A stretch of 55,271 nucleotides of DNA from Spirogloea muscicola (GCA_009602725.1 WELB01000098.1:40709-95979), one strand, 5' to 3'. Shown: positions 43,401 through 53,330, numbered from the stretch's first letter. A program made the numbers and translations. Notes: generated by a model not told the origin, from the letters alone.

Positions 43401-43439
43401 AGGACCAGAGCCGAGCCAAGTCTTTCTCGGCTCTGTCTC

Positions 43440-43572
43440 TCCCTCTGGCTTTTGCCGCTGTCGCCGCCGCCGCTGTCGCCGTCGCTGCTGCTGCTGCTGC
43501 CGCCGCTGCCGCCGTCGCTGCTGCTGCCGCCGTCACTGCCGCCGCCATCGCCGCTGTTGCAACAACGAGCGT
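43440..43572 (+). repeat. GCN-type trinucleotide tract
   Basis: About 130 bases of GCC/GTC/GCT triplets encode Ala/Val runs in one frame. It sits after a LINE tail. It is a simple repeat with no evidence of a gene. Confidence 0.75.
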
Positions 43573-43861
43573 AGCGCGCACGTGTAGTGTCACGTCAAGA
43601 GGGCGTGGCATAGGTGTTCACGCATTGGCTGCTAGAGCGCCTTACCTCCGAGGAGCTTCCGTCACCGGCGCGTAAGACCGGACACACTTGGTGAGACACA
43701 AAGCATTGTGACCTTGTGTGTGTTGAGAGCAGCTGACAAGCATAACCTTGCGTTGCTCTGATGTGTTGCATACATCCAGCACCTTCCATTCCTTGTAAGA
43801 GTGCATACTGCATCTTTGCTTGGACACACGGTTCTTCTACACAAGGCTTGGAGCCTGTCCG

Positions 43862-43930
43862 AAGTAGATAGGTCTGGGCTTGGCCCCCGTTACCAAGTAG
43901 ATAGGCTGGGCTAGGCCCCCGTTCTGGCTC
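43862..43930 (+). repeat. Direct repeat of about 32 bases, two copies
   Basis: AAGTAGATAGG followed by CTGGGCT(T/A)GGCCCCCGTT occurs at 43862 and again at 43894, differing by a short insertion and one base. It lies about 170 bases upstream of the Gag-like palindrome. Confidence 0.6.
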
Positions 43931-44065
43931 AAGTTACTATCCAATTGGTTACGGACCGTGTTACAGTCAATCGAACTCAGACCTGCATTGAGTGCTTGGT
44001 GAACGTCTGGTTGCTCGCACATACATTTACAGAGCCGAGAAAGACTTCTTGCATTTTCTTGTGTG

Positions 44066-44815
44066 GCAACTAGATCTTCATTCGTATTTTGTGCATGAAC
44101 TTGAGGTCAGGACGTAATCTAGCAACTACGGTTGATACTTCGGGTTCTGTTGTTGAGACTATTGATAGTGCAGTGGAAATACCTGAAGTTGCTGCTAATA
44201 TCCCGGACATTGTTTCTGTGGCGGTTGCACCTGTTCCAGGACAAGCAGAGGTGACACAGCAGCCACTTGCCATCATGTCTCAGGGAGATCGTCCACAGTA
44301 CCGAGGTACGCCAGGTGGTTCTTCACTACGAACAGTGGAGGAGCATTACGAAGCAGAGATATGTCAGCTGCGCATGCAGAAGTGTCTTATAAGCAGAGAA
44401 GATGCTATGCTGCTGTTGAGTCGTTACCTCAGTCATGCAGCTAGTGATGTCTATAGGCGATTGCGGGACACTATCATGCAGATGACGAAGCCAGTACCTA
44501 GTGATGCTTCTGAAGAGGAAAAGCAGCTAGGTCCTCAGCTTCTGACGAATTTCGTACGCGAGATGTTTGATCGTCTTGCACATCACTTTCCTGAGGACAC
44601 TATCATGCATCAGCAGGCATTGACGCGGTTTACTCGCAGGCCTAACGAGTCCGTTTCTGTTTGTTACTATCGATTTGTAAAGGTGGTTGAGCAGTCGCAG
44701 ACTCAGATAAGTCAGAAGGATCTTGCATACCAGTTCTTGCGCGTTGTCGCAGGAGAAGGGTTACGTCAGGTTCAGGGACTTTTGATGATGCGTCGTCAGT
44801 ACTTGAACAAGAAGG
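44066..44815 (+). pseudogene. Gag-like fragment, left arm of second palindrome
   Basis: From the ATG at 44095: MNLRSGRNLATTVDTSG, then GDRPQYRGTPGGSSLRTVEE, MLLLSRYLSHAASDVYRRL, VREMFDRLAHHFPEDTIMHQ, RRPNESVSVCYYRFVKVVEQ and LAYQFLRVVAGEGLRQVQG. The middle part has the look of the Ty3/Gypsy-type Gag capsid helical region. The matching inverted copy occupies 44818-45437. The frame is open to 44976 only by reading antisense through the other arm, so the last ~50 residues are not real. No pol follows. Confidence 0.65.
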
Positions 44816-44817
44816 TC

Positions 44818-45437
44818 CACCTTTACAAATTGATAGTAACAAACAGTAACGGACTCAATAGGCCTGCGGATAAGCCGCGTCAATGCCTGCTGATGCATGA
44901 TAGTGTCCTCAGGAAAGTGATGTGCAAGACGATCAAACATCTCGCGTACGGGATTCGTCAGAAGCTGAGGACCTAGCTGCTTTTCCTCTTCGGATGCATC
45001 ACTAGGTACTGGCTTCGTCATCTGCATGATGGTGTCCCGCAATCGCCTATAGACATCACTAGCTGCATGACTGAGGTAACGACTCAACAGCAGCATAGCA
45101 TCTTCTCTGCTTATAAGACACTTCTGCATGCGCAGCTGACATATCTCTGCTTCGTAATGCTCCTCCACTGTTCGTAGTGAAGAACCACCTGGCGTACCTC
45201 GGTATTGTGGACGATCTCCCTGAGAAATGATGGCAAGTGGCTGCTGTGTCACCTCTGCTTGTCCTAGAACAGGTGCAACCGCCACAGAAACAATGTCCGG
45301 GATATTATCAGCAACTTCAGGTATTTCCACTGCACTATCAATAGTCTCAACAACAGAACCCGAAGTATCAATCGTAGTTGCTAGATTACGTCCTGACCTC
45401 AAGTTCATGCACAAAATGCGAATGAAGATCTAGTTGA
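44818..45437 (-). pseudogene. Gag-like fragment, right arm of second palindrome
   Basis: The minus frame starts MNLRSGRNLATTIDTSG and tracks the left copy to CYYQFVKV, with changes such as V/I, A/D, P/L and N/I. From a by-eye comparison of about 230 bases, roughly five differ. The arms meet tail to tail about 130 bases apart, the left copy having extra unique sequence there. Confidence 0.65.
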
Positions 45438-45639
45438 GACATCAAATTCACCAGCTGTGCTCTGACTCTCAGATAAATGCGATCGCCATTCCTTATGTGC
45501 TGTTCTGTCTTGTTTTCTGCACAAGTATATCATCAAAGTATCGCCAAGTCTTCTTGTACTCTTGTTGGTTTGACTCTGTCGAGCACGTGCGGAATAATTT
45601 GTCAACTACTTTCATGCTAAATCAACTTATCGACGTCAT

Positions 45640-46012
45640 CTGGCAGCCGATGCCATATGGCACGACAGACCCGGCTGCAGGGAAGTCGACCGGCTCCCCA
45701 TGGAAGCGACGGGCTATGGTGTGGCGGGCGAGCAGGTTGAGGGATTGTAGCCGGCGAGCACCCAACGCCCCATGGGTGTCGATAGCCAGCGGGAAGAACA
45801 CGTCTTCCTGCGGATGGTCAGCATACTTCAGCGCTTTTGCCCGAGCCGTGCAGGCGACCGCATACCCCGCCTTGGTGGCACACTGGGCGGGGTGGGAGCG
45901 GTCGAATGCGTCGGTAGTCACCACGTCCAGGAGAAGACGCGGCGAGGGCTCTGCCGGCACGCAGGTGCAGCGCGCGGGCCTTAGACCTCTGCAGCGAGAC
46001 GGCCAAGCGCAT
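45640..46012 (-). pseudogene. LINE endonuclease-like domain fragment (second of a tandem pair)
   Basis: The minus frame from 45945 reads PRLLLDVVTTDAFDRSHPAQ, YAVACTARAKALKYADHPQE, FPLAIDTHGALGARR and EPVDFPAAGS. The D-x(n)-(L)DVV...K pattern is that of the PD-(D/E)XK nuclease downstream of RT in this family. Just before it (46012-45945) lies the C-terminal RMRLAVSLQRSKARALHLRA piece that belongs to the preceding unit. Confidence 0.6.
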
Positions 46013-46015
46013 ACG

Positions 46016-46325
46016 TTACACCTGCGCTAGCGACCCGGCTGCAGGAAAGTCCACCGGCTCCCCATGGAAGCGGCAGGCGATGGCGTGGCGGGCGAGCTGG
46101 TTGAGCAGCTCGAGCCACCGAGCGCCCGACGCCCCATGCGTGTCGACAGCCAGCGCGAAGAACTCGTCTTCCCGCGGATGATCAGCATATTTGAGCTCTT
46201 TAGCCCGAGCCGCGCAGGCGACCGCATACCCAGCCTTGATGGCACATTGGGCTGGGCGTGAGCGGTCGTATGCGTCAGTTCTCACCACGTCCAGGATAAG
46301 ACGTGGCCCGCCGGCTTGTGGGGTG
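46016..46325 (-). pseudogene. LINE endonuclease-like domain fragment (first of a tandem pair)
   Basis: The minus frame reads GPRLILDVVRTDAYDRSRPA, AVACAARAKELKYADHPRED, FFALAVDTHGASGARWLELL and FHGEPVDFPAAGSLAQV. It is about 80% like the fragment at 45640-45945 and in the same orientation, so the nuclease region is tandemly duplicated. Its 5' end abuts a hairpin tail of another copy at about 46330. Confidence 0.65.
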
Positions 46326-46329
46326 GGGC

Positions 46330-46640
46330 CACAAAGAAGAAGGGCTCGCCCATTGAGGATAGGGGCTGGAAAAGCCAGCCCAAAAAAGAATGAACAAAGT
46401 ACGAGAAGGGGGCCAGAGGAAGCGCTAAGAAAGCAAAGCACACAAAGAAAGAAAGCAGCTGCAAACCACTCAGTAACCCCTGCTAAGCAGCCGCAAATCA
46501 GAGAGGCTAGGGTCCTGAAAGTGGGTCCCCTGGCCCGAGCCAGAGGCAAGAGCCCGGCCCGGCACGAAGGTGCAGCGCAGGGGCCATCGACCGCTGCAGC
46601 GAGACGGCCAGGCGCATGCGGTACAATTGCGCCAGCCACA
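46330..46640 (-). mobile_element. 5'-truncated LINE copy with frameshifted C-terminus and hairpin tail
   Basis: The minus strand at 46640-46470 carries the Leu-Arg rich C-terminus ending DPSLSDLRLLSRGY with frame slips. The tail holds GGGCTGGC-TTTT-CCAGCCCC at 46361-46385 and CAATGGGCGAGCCC. It directly adjoins the tandem nuclease fragments. Confidence 0.65.
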
Positions 46641-46951
46641 AGGTCTACGCGACGTGCGTGGAGACGTCTGAAGCCGCGTTGGTCCAGCGTTGGTCCAGCG
46701 TTGGTTATCAGTCAGGCGCATGCTCGTCGACCGCCTTCGTCTTTTTCGGGCCAGGTCCAGGGCGCTGATGCCGCCGCCGCCGCCACCCCGCCGGCGGCGC
46801 GCCCGCCNCCGGCTCCCGAGTCCAGCGCTCCGGCGTTCGCCGCCGCCGCAGCTCCTCTCGTCGGCATGCCGCCCGCCGCCGCCGCCGCCCTCGTCTGCGC
46901 CACCCAGCTCCCCGTCGCCCCAGCCGCGCGCTCACGGCGCCGCCGACGGAG

Positions 46952-47890
46952 TCAAGCACAGCGGTCGCCAGCTGCATGTCCTGCAGCGAGTAAAGGCGGT
47001 CCGCCGGCCGGAGGTGCTCCTGCGGCCGCGCCTGCAGCTGCGCCGCCGCCAAGGCAGGGGACGCCGAGAGCGGTGAGGCCCCCAGCCGGCGTCTGGCAGC
47101 CCAAGGGCAGGCGCAGGTGGGCTGGCAGGCCCTGCGGGGACCAGGCGCTGCCCGGATGCCCAGGCCGACGGCGCCCAGCTGCGCCTCGAGGGTGGCGAAG
47201 GCTGCCACGACGTCCTCTGGCGGCCCCACCAGCGCGGTGGTCATCATCAGCATACGCCGGCACTAGGACGCCGGGGTGAGCCGCGGCCGTTGCCTGGAGC
47301 GCGAGGTGATGTGCCACCGCGCAGTAATCCCCCGCCAGTGGATCCCCTTGGCACGCGCCTCTGGTGGAATGGAGGATCGCCACCCCCTGTCCGCCACAGC
47401 AGGTCGCATGGCTGACCGTAACCCAGCCTGAAGAAGCGAAGGCCACTCTCAGCTCCTCTGCGATGACATTCCAGTCGGCGCTGTTGAAAGCGTTGCGGAC
47501 GTCGACCGTCATGGCCAGCCGCTCGGGGTGCAGGTCCAGGGCTGCCCGTACGCCCGTCTCGGCGCCGCTTCGCAGCCCCGCGCCGAGCTGATGAGGCGCC
47601 AGGCGTGCCTGAGCCTGCCCCGCGTGCTGATGCCATAGCGCGCGCCCCATCAGACGGTAGATCACCTCACCGATGGCAATGGGCCGGACCCCCCCGCTGG
47701 CCTTGCTGAGAGCCAGCAGCGTACTGGTGCACAGGACGCCGCGGATGCTGGCCGGGACCTGGTCGCGAGCGAGGAGCTGGCACATCTGATGGAGTGCCTG
47801 GAAGTCGGCTGGTTCCCCCTCCGAAGAGTTCCTGGAGATGCTCGGTGAGCTTGTGAGAAGGTCCTCCAGCGGCTGCACGGCGGCTGCTCT
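46952..47890 (-). pseudogene. Reverse transcriptase fragment of the LINE family, left arm of third palindrome
   Basis: The minus strand keeps an open frame with RT palm motifs in order: SKASGGVRPIAIGEVIYRL, then DVRNAFNSADWNVIAEEL, STRGACQGDPLAGDYC and the catalytic YADD in PAYADDDHRAGG. The thumb/linker with LQDMQLATAV follows before similarity to the plus copy ends near 46965. The N-terminal ~80 residues of the full open frame are antisense of the other arm. The piece lacks the endonuclease half. Confidence 0.75.
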
Positions 47891-47919
47891 GCAGGGCCTT
47901 CCGCAGGGCGTCGGCGTTG

Positions 47920-50292
47920 AGGACCTTCTCACATGCTCACCGAGCATCTCCGGAAAGTCCTCCGGGAGGGGGAACCAGCCGACTGCCAGGCACTCCATCG
48001 GGTGTGCCAGCTCCTCGCTCGCGACCAGGTCCCGGCCACCATCCACGGCGTCCTGTGCACCAGTACGCTGCTGGCTCTCAGCAAGGCCAGCGGGGGGTTC
48101 CGGCCCATTGCCATCTGTGAGGTGATCTACCACCTGGGGGGGGGGGGGGGGGGGGGAAGTNTGGGGGGGCGAATGCTATGGCATCAGCACGCGGGGCAGG
48201 CTCAGACACTCCTGGCGCCTCATCACTTCGGCGCGGGGCTGCGAAGCGGTGCCGGGACGGTCGTGCACGGCGTGCGGGCCACCCTGGACCTGCACCCCGA
48301 GTGGTGGCCATGGCGATCGACGTCCGCAACGCTTTCAACAGCGCCGATCTGGATGTCATCGCAGAGGAGCTGAGAGAGGCCTTCCACAGCCTCCTTTCCT
48401 TCTTCAGGCTGGGGTACGGTCAGCCATGCGACCTGCAGTGACGGGCGGGGGGTGGTGAGGTGGAGACCCTCCACTCCACTAGGGGCGCGCGCCAAGGGGA
48501 TCCACAGGCGGGGTTTTACTATGCGTTGGCACATCACCGTGCGCTCCAGGCAATGGTCGCGGTTCACCCTGGCGTCCTCGTGCCGACGGATGCTGATGAC
48601 CACCACGCTGGTGGGACCGCCAGAGGACGTCGTGGCAGCCTTCGCCACCCTCGAGGTGCAGCTGGGCGCAATCGGCCTGGGCATCCATCTGGGCCGACAA
48701 ATGCCGCGCCTGGTTCCCGCAGGGCCTGCCAGCCCACCTGCGCCTGCCCTTGGGCTACCAGACACCGGCCGGGGGCCTCACCCCCCTCGGCGTCCCCTGC
48801 CTTGGTGGTGGCGCAGCTGCAGGCGCGGCTGCAGGAGCACCTCCGGCCGGCGGACCGCCTTCACTCGCTGCAGGACATGCAGCTGGCGACCGCTATGCTG
48901 ACTCGGTGTATTGCGCAGCGGCCGCACTACCTGGCCCGCGCCCTCCCTCCCTCACCGGCGGTGAAGGCGGCGTACGCGGCACTCGACACTGGCGGCCTGG
49001 CGTCCTGGCGTCAGCGGCCACCCTCATTCAACACCCCGCGTTCCTCACCTCACCAGCTGCGCTGCTGCAGGCTAGCCTGCCGGTCAGCCGCAGTGGCTTG
49101 GGCTGCCGCCCAGTTGCCCGCGCCTGTGAGGCGGCCTGCCTGGGCAGCTGGGCTCAGGTTGCAGCCCCCCTGAGCCAGCGCTTCATCGTTCATGGCCATC
49201 GCGCCCTGGAGCGGGTGGCAGCTGACGTGGAGATCGGCCAGCTGCCCCTTCAGGCTGCCCTCCGCTCTGCCCGCGACGGGCTCCTGGCGGCCCACTGCGC
49301 TCTATCGGAGCAGGTTGTCCCTTTCGTCCAACTCGTGCAAACCCCCGACCTGCGTGCCAGGCACGCTACACGGCGCTGGTGGAGAAAGCGGCCTTTGACC
49401 AGGCGGTGGAGTTCCTTCCCCTGCCTGGCCTTCCCGGGCGCGCCCGGCTCCTCTCAGCCTCCCCCCCCGGAGCGGCGGCGTGGTTATCAGCGCTCCCAAT
49501 GTACGCGGCGCTCACAATACCAGACGAGGCCTTCAGGACGGCGGTCCACCGGCTCCTGGGCCTCCTCCCTCCCTGCCTCGTTGGGGTCATGCAGTGCGAG
49601 TGCGGTGCCCGCCACGCCGACCCTGCGGAGCTGGCTGCACACATGCTTCGCTGCGCGCACGGGGGCGAGATGACCGGTTCTCACGACCTCCTGCGAGACG
49701 GCATGCAGGGAGTGTTCATGGAGGCGGGCTACAGGGTGGCCGTGGAAAATACGTCAATTATGCCCATCCAGGTGGGCGCAGACGGACAGCTCCACACCTG
49801 GCGCGCTGACCTAGTCGCCATCCCGCCCGGAGGAGGTCCGCGTATCATCGCGGATGTGGTGACCGCCGATTGCGTCGACTCTGCCAACCCCGCCAAGTCG
49901 GCGTCGACCGCTGGGCATGTGGTCGCTTTGGCAGCCCGGGGCAAGGAGCGTAAGTGCGCCGACCATCCTCCCGGCGATGAATTCGCGGCCCTGGCCATTG
50001 ACGGTCACGGGGCTTTCGGCAGTGGCTGGTTGGACCTCCTTCAGCGGCTTGCCCGGCAGGCCATCGAGCGGCGGCCGGGTCTGCCAGGGGAGCTGCTCGC
50101 CTTCAATGCTGTCGGCCCCCTCGCCCATGTGTTTCGCATGAGGCTGGCGGTCTCGTTCCAGTGCTCCCTGGCTTACGCAGTCCACACGCGCGCCGGCCGC
50201 GCTATGCTGCTGCCTCAGGGTCACGGTGGAGTGCCTCTTTCCCAGCTTCGAATTATTCTGACTTGCTGTAGCTCACCCGTTGATACTGAGCA
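47920..50292 (+). pseudogene. Fullest LINE copy: reverse transcriptase, zinc finger, restriction-like endonuclease
   Basis: RT motifs on the plus strand: SKASGGFRPIAICEVIYHL (about 48080-48136), DVRNAFNSADLDVIAEEL (about 48320-48372), STRGARQGDPQAG (about 48475-48513) and TDADDHH (about 48589) where YADD is expected, so the catalytic Tyr is lost. Frames change several times and a stop follows CDL at 48440. From 49379 one long frame gives a zinc-finger-like CECGARHADPAELAAHMLRC, then LLRDGMQGVFMEAGYRVAVE, a nuclease core WRADLVAIPPGG...IIADVV...KERKCADHP and LAIDGHGAFGSGWLDLLQ. The C-terminus FRMRLAVSFQ...SNYSDLL is broken by stops near 50270-50292. RT followed by a C-terminal nuclease is the layout of early-branching site-targeting LINEs. 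Confidence 0.8.
48137..48171 (+). other. Low-quality G run with N inside the RT copy
   Basis: Nineteen Gs, an N and seven more Gs replace what in the inverted copy reads GTCTGATGGGGCGCGCGC at the same place. The different length breaks the frame. This is likelier a base-calling or consensus error than a real insertion. Confidence 0.7.
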
Positions 50293-50975
50293 TCCATCTG
50301 CATCATTTCGTGTCCAGTTGTGTAGTTTTTCCCTTTCAGCACCGTTTTGTGGCCTTCGGATTCTGTCCATTCCTTTCTGGGCTAGCTCTGCTAGCCCCTC
50401 TTTTTCTATGGGCGAGCAATTTCTTTCGCATGCTCTCTTTCAGCATAATTTAGATCCACTCCGAGTTCCCTCTGCATGCACTCGGCTGGCTTTCACAGCC
50501 GCCCCTGGAAATCAGCAGCCGCGTCCTCTTTCCAGGGCCTTGTCCATTCCTTTGGGCTGGCCTCTCACAGCCACCAGTCACTTTGGACGCGCTCTCTCTC
50601 TTTCCAGGGCCCCTTCTGGAAGAGCTTGCGCTTCTTCACAGCCCTTGCCCCCTCTACGTGCTAACTCGGAAGTACTGAGCGGGTCAGCTAAGCAGCAGGC
50701 GATGTACATGTGCCGATGTGCTTGCCCTTGTGCTTGTGCTTGGCCACTCAGGCCCTTTACGCTTCATCTTGTTTGCGAAAGCTGCTTGTTCTCTGTCCTT
50801 CCTCTCTTGAGGAGGTACTGAAGTCTCACTTCAGCTCGCTTTCGCACTGTTACCTTATGCCCGCTTAGCATAGGTAGTCCCACTCTCTGCACTAGCTTTT
50901 GCCTGAACAGTGTGTTGGCTTAGGTTGTCCTCCCTTCCATTCCATGTGCACCGGGCGGCTTCTCTCTTCTCTCAA
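50293..50975 (+). repeat. LINE 3' tail with several hairpin units and terminal block
   Basis: Hairpins: GGGCTAGC-TCT-GCTAGCCC near 50380, CGGCTG-loop-CAGCCG near 50481, and GGGCTGGCC-loop-CAGCC near 50556. The tail ends with the CCTGAACA...TTGGCTTAGG...CTTCTCTCTTCTC block at 50903-50975. This copy links the hairpin part and the terminal block in one 3' region. Bases 50975-51130 hold only decayed repeat sequence. Confidence 0.65.
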
Positions 50976-51129
50976 AGACACTTGGTTTGCTGCGTCTCTT
51001 GGGCCCCCTTGGACTTTGTCCATGCCTGTTTGAGCTTGCTTTTGCAGCAATCGCCTCCTTGCAAGAGCTCATCCTCATATACCTCGTACTTACCTACAGC
51101 TGCTGAAAGAAGGGCCCTGTAACTCCAGA

Positions 51130-51730
51130 GGCCGGCTACGCTGTGAAGCTAGCCGAGCAGAAGAAAGTCCGCGAACACAAGGACCATCCTACTGGGCATA
51201 CCTTCCACCTGCTGGCCATAGATATCCACGGGACTTACAGGAATTGGTGGTCCTCGTCACTTCCGCTGCTGGCCTTCCAAGCCGACCAGCGGCGCCGCAA
51301 GCAGGATGCAGCACTCTTGGAGGCACCCGTGCAAGGAACGCTGCAGAGAGATGGCAAAGGGCATTCTGTGCACCTGAGCGAGCGACCCGAGGGCGCTAGA
51401 GCTGGGCTGCTCGCTCTGCTGCCCTAGACGGCAGATTACAGAATGTGGCGCGAGCCGCTGGAGTGAATCGAGCCAGCGAACCCTGTGTACATTGACCACA
51501 AGCGCGTCAGAATGGTCACCAGCAGGGTTATCTTCGCAATTTCGCACCTTGATTCCTGCCACCTTTCATTGCGTGTTACAGGATGCGGCTTTCACTAAGT
51601 TCGCAGCGATACCAAGCTTTGGCTATTCGTCAGCGTGCTGGGAGCGCTCTAAGCCAGGCCACTGGCTTCCATGGGGGTCCTCCAGCTTCCCGATGTAGCC
51701 TGTCACATCTGTGTGCGCTGACTCGTGGGG
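51130..51730 (+). pseudogene. Mosaic of LINE nuclease fragments in both orientations
   Basis: Plus frame from 51143: KLAEQKKVREHKDHPTGHTF and LLAIDIHGTYRNWWSS. From 51562 back to about 51290 the minus strand reads KVRNCEDNPAGDHSDALV, WLDSLQRLAPHSVI and GSLAQVHRMPFAISLQRS. From 51583 the plus strand resumes with RMRLSLSSQRYQALAIRQRA and CSLSHLCALTRG. The minus piece is therefore an inversion or nested insertion inside the plus copy. Confidence 0.6.
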
Positions 51731-51799
51731 ACTTTCAGTCCCCCTTCACCCGGCTCAAAGTTTTAGCCCAGCTTAGCAAGGGCTTCGCTTTGCGTGGTC

Positions 51800-52060
51800 C
51801 CATTCTTATCTGACATCTAGTATTCAGGCATCGATTAGCGACCTTTATGTTTTGACCCGCGGTTACTGAGCGGGTCATTCTGCTGTAGGTTATGTAGGTC
51901 TTAGATGTGCTTGCCTTTGTACTTGGCCATTTGGCCTTCGTTTGTTTCAAATACACGAAACTTCATTCTTCGCACTAGCTTCTGCCTGAACAATGTGATG
52001 GCTTGATTGGGCCTCCTTTTCATTGCATAAGCGCCGCGCGCCCTTCTCTCTCGCAAAATA
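51800..52060 (+). mobile_element. 5'-truncated LINE copy, second subfamily, with tail
   Basis: The frame ends TSSIQASISDLYVLTRGY with a stop at about 51869. A tail follows with GTAGGTCTTAGATG and TTTGTTTCAAATACACGAAAC, then the terminal block at 51984-52056 (GCCTGAACAATGTGATGGC...CGCGCGCCC). The tail is matched inverted at 52555-52710, the end of the minus-strand copy there. Confidence 0.65.
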
Positions 52061-52089
52061 CAGCTCTTTCAACATAAGGCACTAGCTTT

Positions 52090-52420
52090 GAGAGGCCAGC
52101 CCCAAAAGAAGGAAGAAGAGCTCGTCCATAAAGAAGAGGGGCTGGCAAAGCCAACCCAAAAAGAATGACAATGTCCAAAGCCATATGAAGAAGTGCCGAA
52201 AAAGGACTACACTACAAAGCACGAGACAGTGCAGAGGGAGATTCAGATGGATGCTCAGTATCGACGTGTGAGCAACAGCAGATTAGAGTAACTCGAAGCA
52301 GGAAAAGCAGCACTCTGCCGAGACCCGGAAGCAGCAGCCATAGCACGGCCAGCGCGTGCGTGGACCGCATGAGCCAAAGAGCGCTACAGCGAGACCGCCA
52401 GCCTCATCCGAAAGACCTGC
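52090..52420 (-). mobile_element. 5'-truncated LINE copy with hairpin tail, minus strand
   Basis: In the minus sense, around 52410-52270, the C-terminus can be read as MRLAVSL, RSLAHAVHARAGRA and SSYSNLLLLTR with one internal stop. The tail lies at 52165-52090 with GGGTTGGC-TTT-GCCAGCCCC. Orientation matches the other minus copies. Confidence 0.55.
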
Positions 52421-52639
52421 ACGAGGAAGCCGGCAGCATTGAAGCCTGGCGAGTGAGGAGTGAACAAGGGCTGCATGGGTCGGAAGGCTGGCAATCAGCC
52501 TCCGCCAATTGTTTGGCCAGCCCAAAATAAGAAGCAGCACTTTCAAAGGTAATTTCGTGTATTTGAAACAAATGAAGGCCAAATGGCCAAGTACAAAGGC
52601 ACGCACATCAAAGACCTACATAACCTACAGCAGAATGAC

Positions 52640-53330
52640 CCGCTCAGTAACCACGGGTCAAAACATGAAGGTCGCCAATCGATGCCTGAATACTAGATGT
52701 CAGATAAGAAGCCCTTCTGCCACCAACTAGAGCTCGCCCAGCTTTCTGGTGCAAGGCATTAGCCTGGGCACGCTGCAAACAGGCCGAAACTTGTCGTCGC
52801 AAGAAAGACAGATATGCAGCTGGCAAGCACATCTCAGCCGGGAACACATCTGCACGTCGTGTGTAGCCTAGATTGGCAATGTTGTGGAGGAGGGTGTGGA
52901 AACGCGGACCCAGACAGCCAAAGGTGTCAACTGCAGCTGGCAGGAGCTGATCGCACCGGGGGTAGTTGTAGTAGTGCTGTAGCTTTCTCTGCTCTGCCAT
53001 GCCCACTGCGTGGCCAGCGACGCGTGTCGATGCTGGACCTTTATAGGCCTCCGTAACCACCACGTCGACCAGGGCCCGTGGTCCTCCACCAGGTTGCACG
53101 CCCACAATGTCAAGTGTGCGGCTATGATGACGTCCCTGGGCGTCCGTGGTAATCGGCATGATATTGTTGACTTCCGACCGCACGGTAGCCGGCGTTGCGC
53201 ATCAAGCCCGCCAGGGCATCGCGGAGGAGGTTGTGGATGCCCACCACTTCTGGTCCTGTGGGGCATCTCAACATGTGAGTGGCGAGCTCAGCACCCTCTG
53301 CACGGAAGCCGCACTCGCACTGGCGCACCC
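52640..53330 (-). pseudogene. LINE zinc finger and endonuclease, second subfamily, frameshifted
   Basis: The minus frame from 53328 gives CECGFRAEGAELATHMLRC, VVGIHNLLRDALAGLMRNAG and then slips. A second frame (53183-52644) gives SRTLDIVGVQPGGGPRALVD, VVVTEAYKGPASTRVAGH, QRKLQHYYNYPRCDQLLPAA, VDTFGCLGPRFHTLL and ends TSSIQASIGDLHVLTRGY. The nuclease D...D-V-V...K pattern is preserved. Residues differ enough from the 49.4-50.3 kb copy to mark a separate subfamily. Confidence 0.7.

Noticed and set aside
44690-44976. Extension of the Gag-like frame to a 295-residue protein
   Set aside because: The last part reads antisense through the inverted right arm, so the extension is an effect of the palindrome.
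46191-47279. A 362-codon plus-strand open frame
   Set aside because: It reads antisense through the LINE hairpin tail, C-terminus and reverse transcriptase fragments, whose minus-strand motifs are clear.
47890-47930. Twin-priming inversion as the full explanation of the third palindrome
   Set aside because: Twin priming gives adjoining, non-overlapping segments. Here both arms carry the same RT region, so an inverted duplication is needed.
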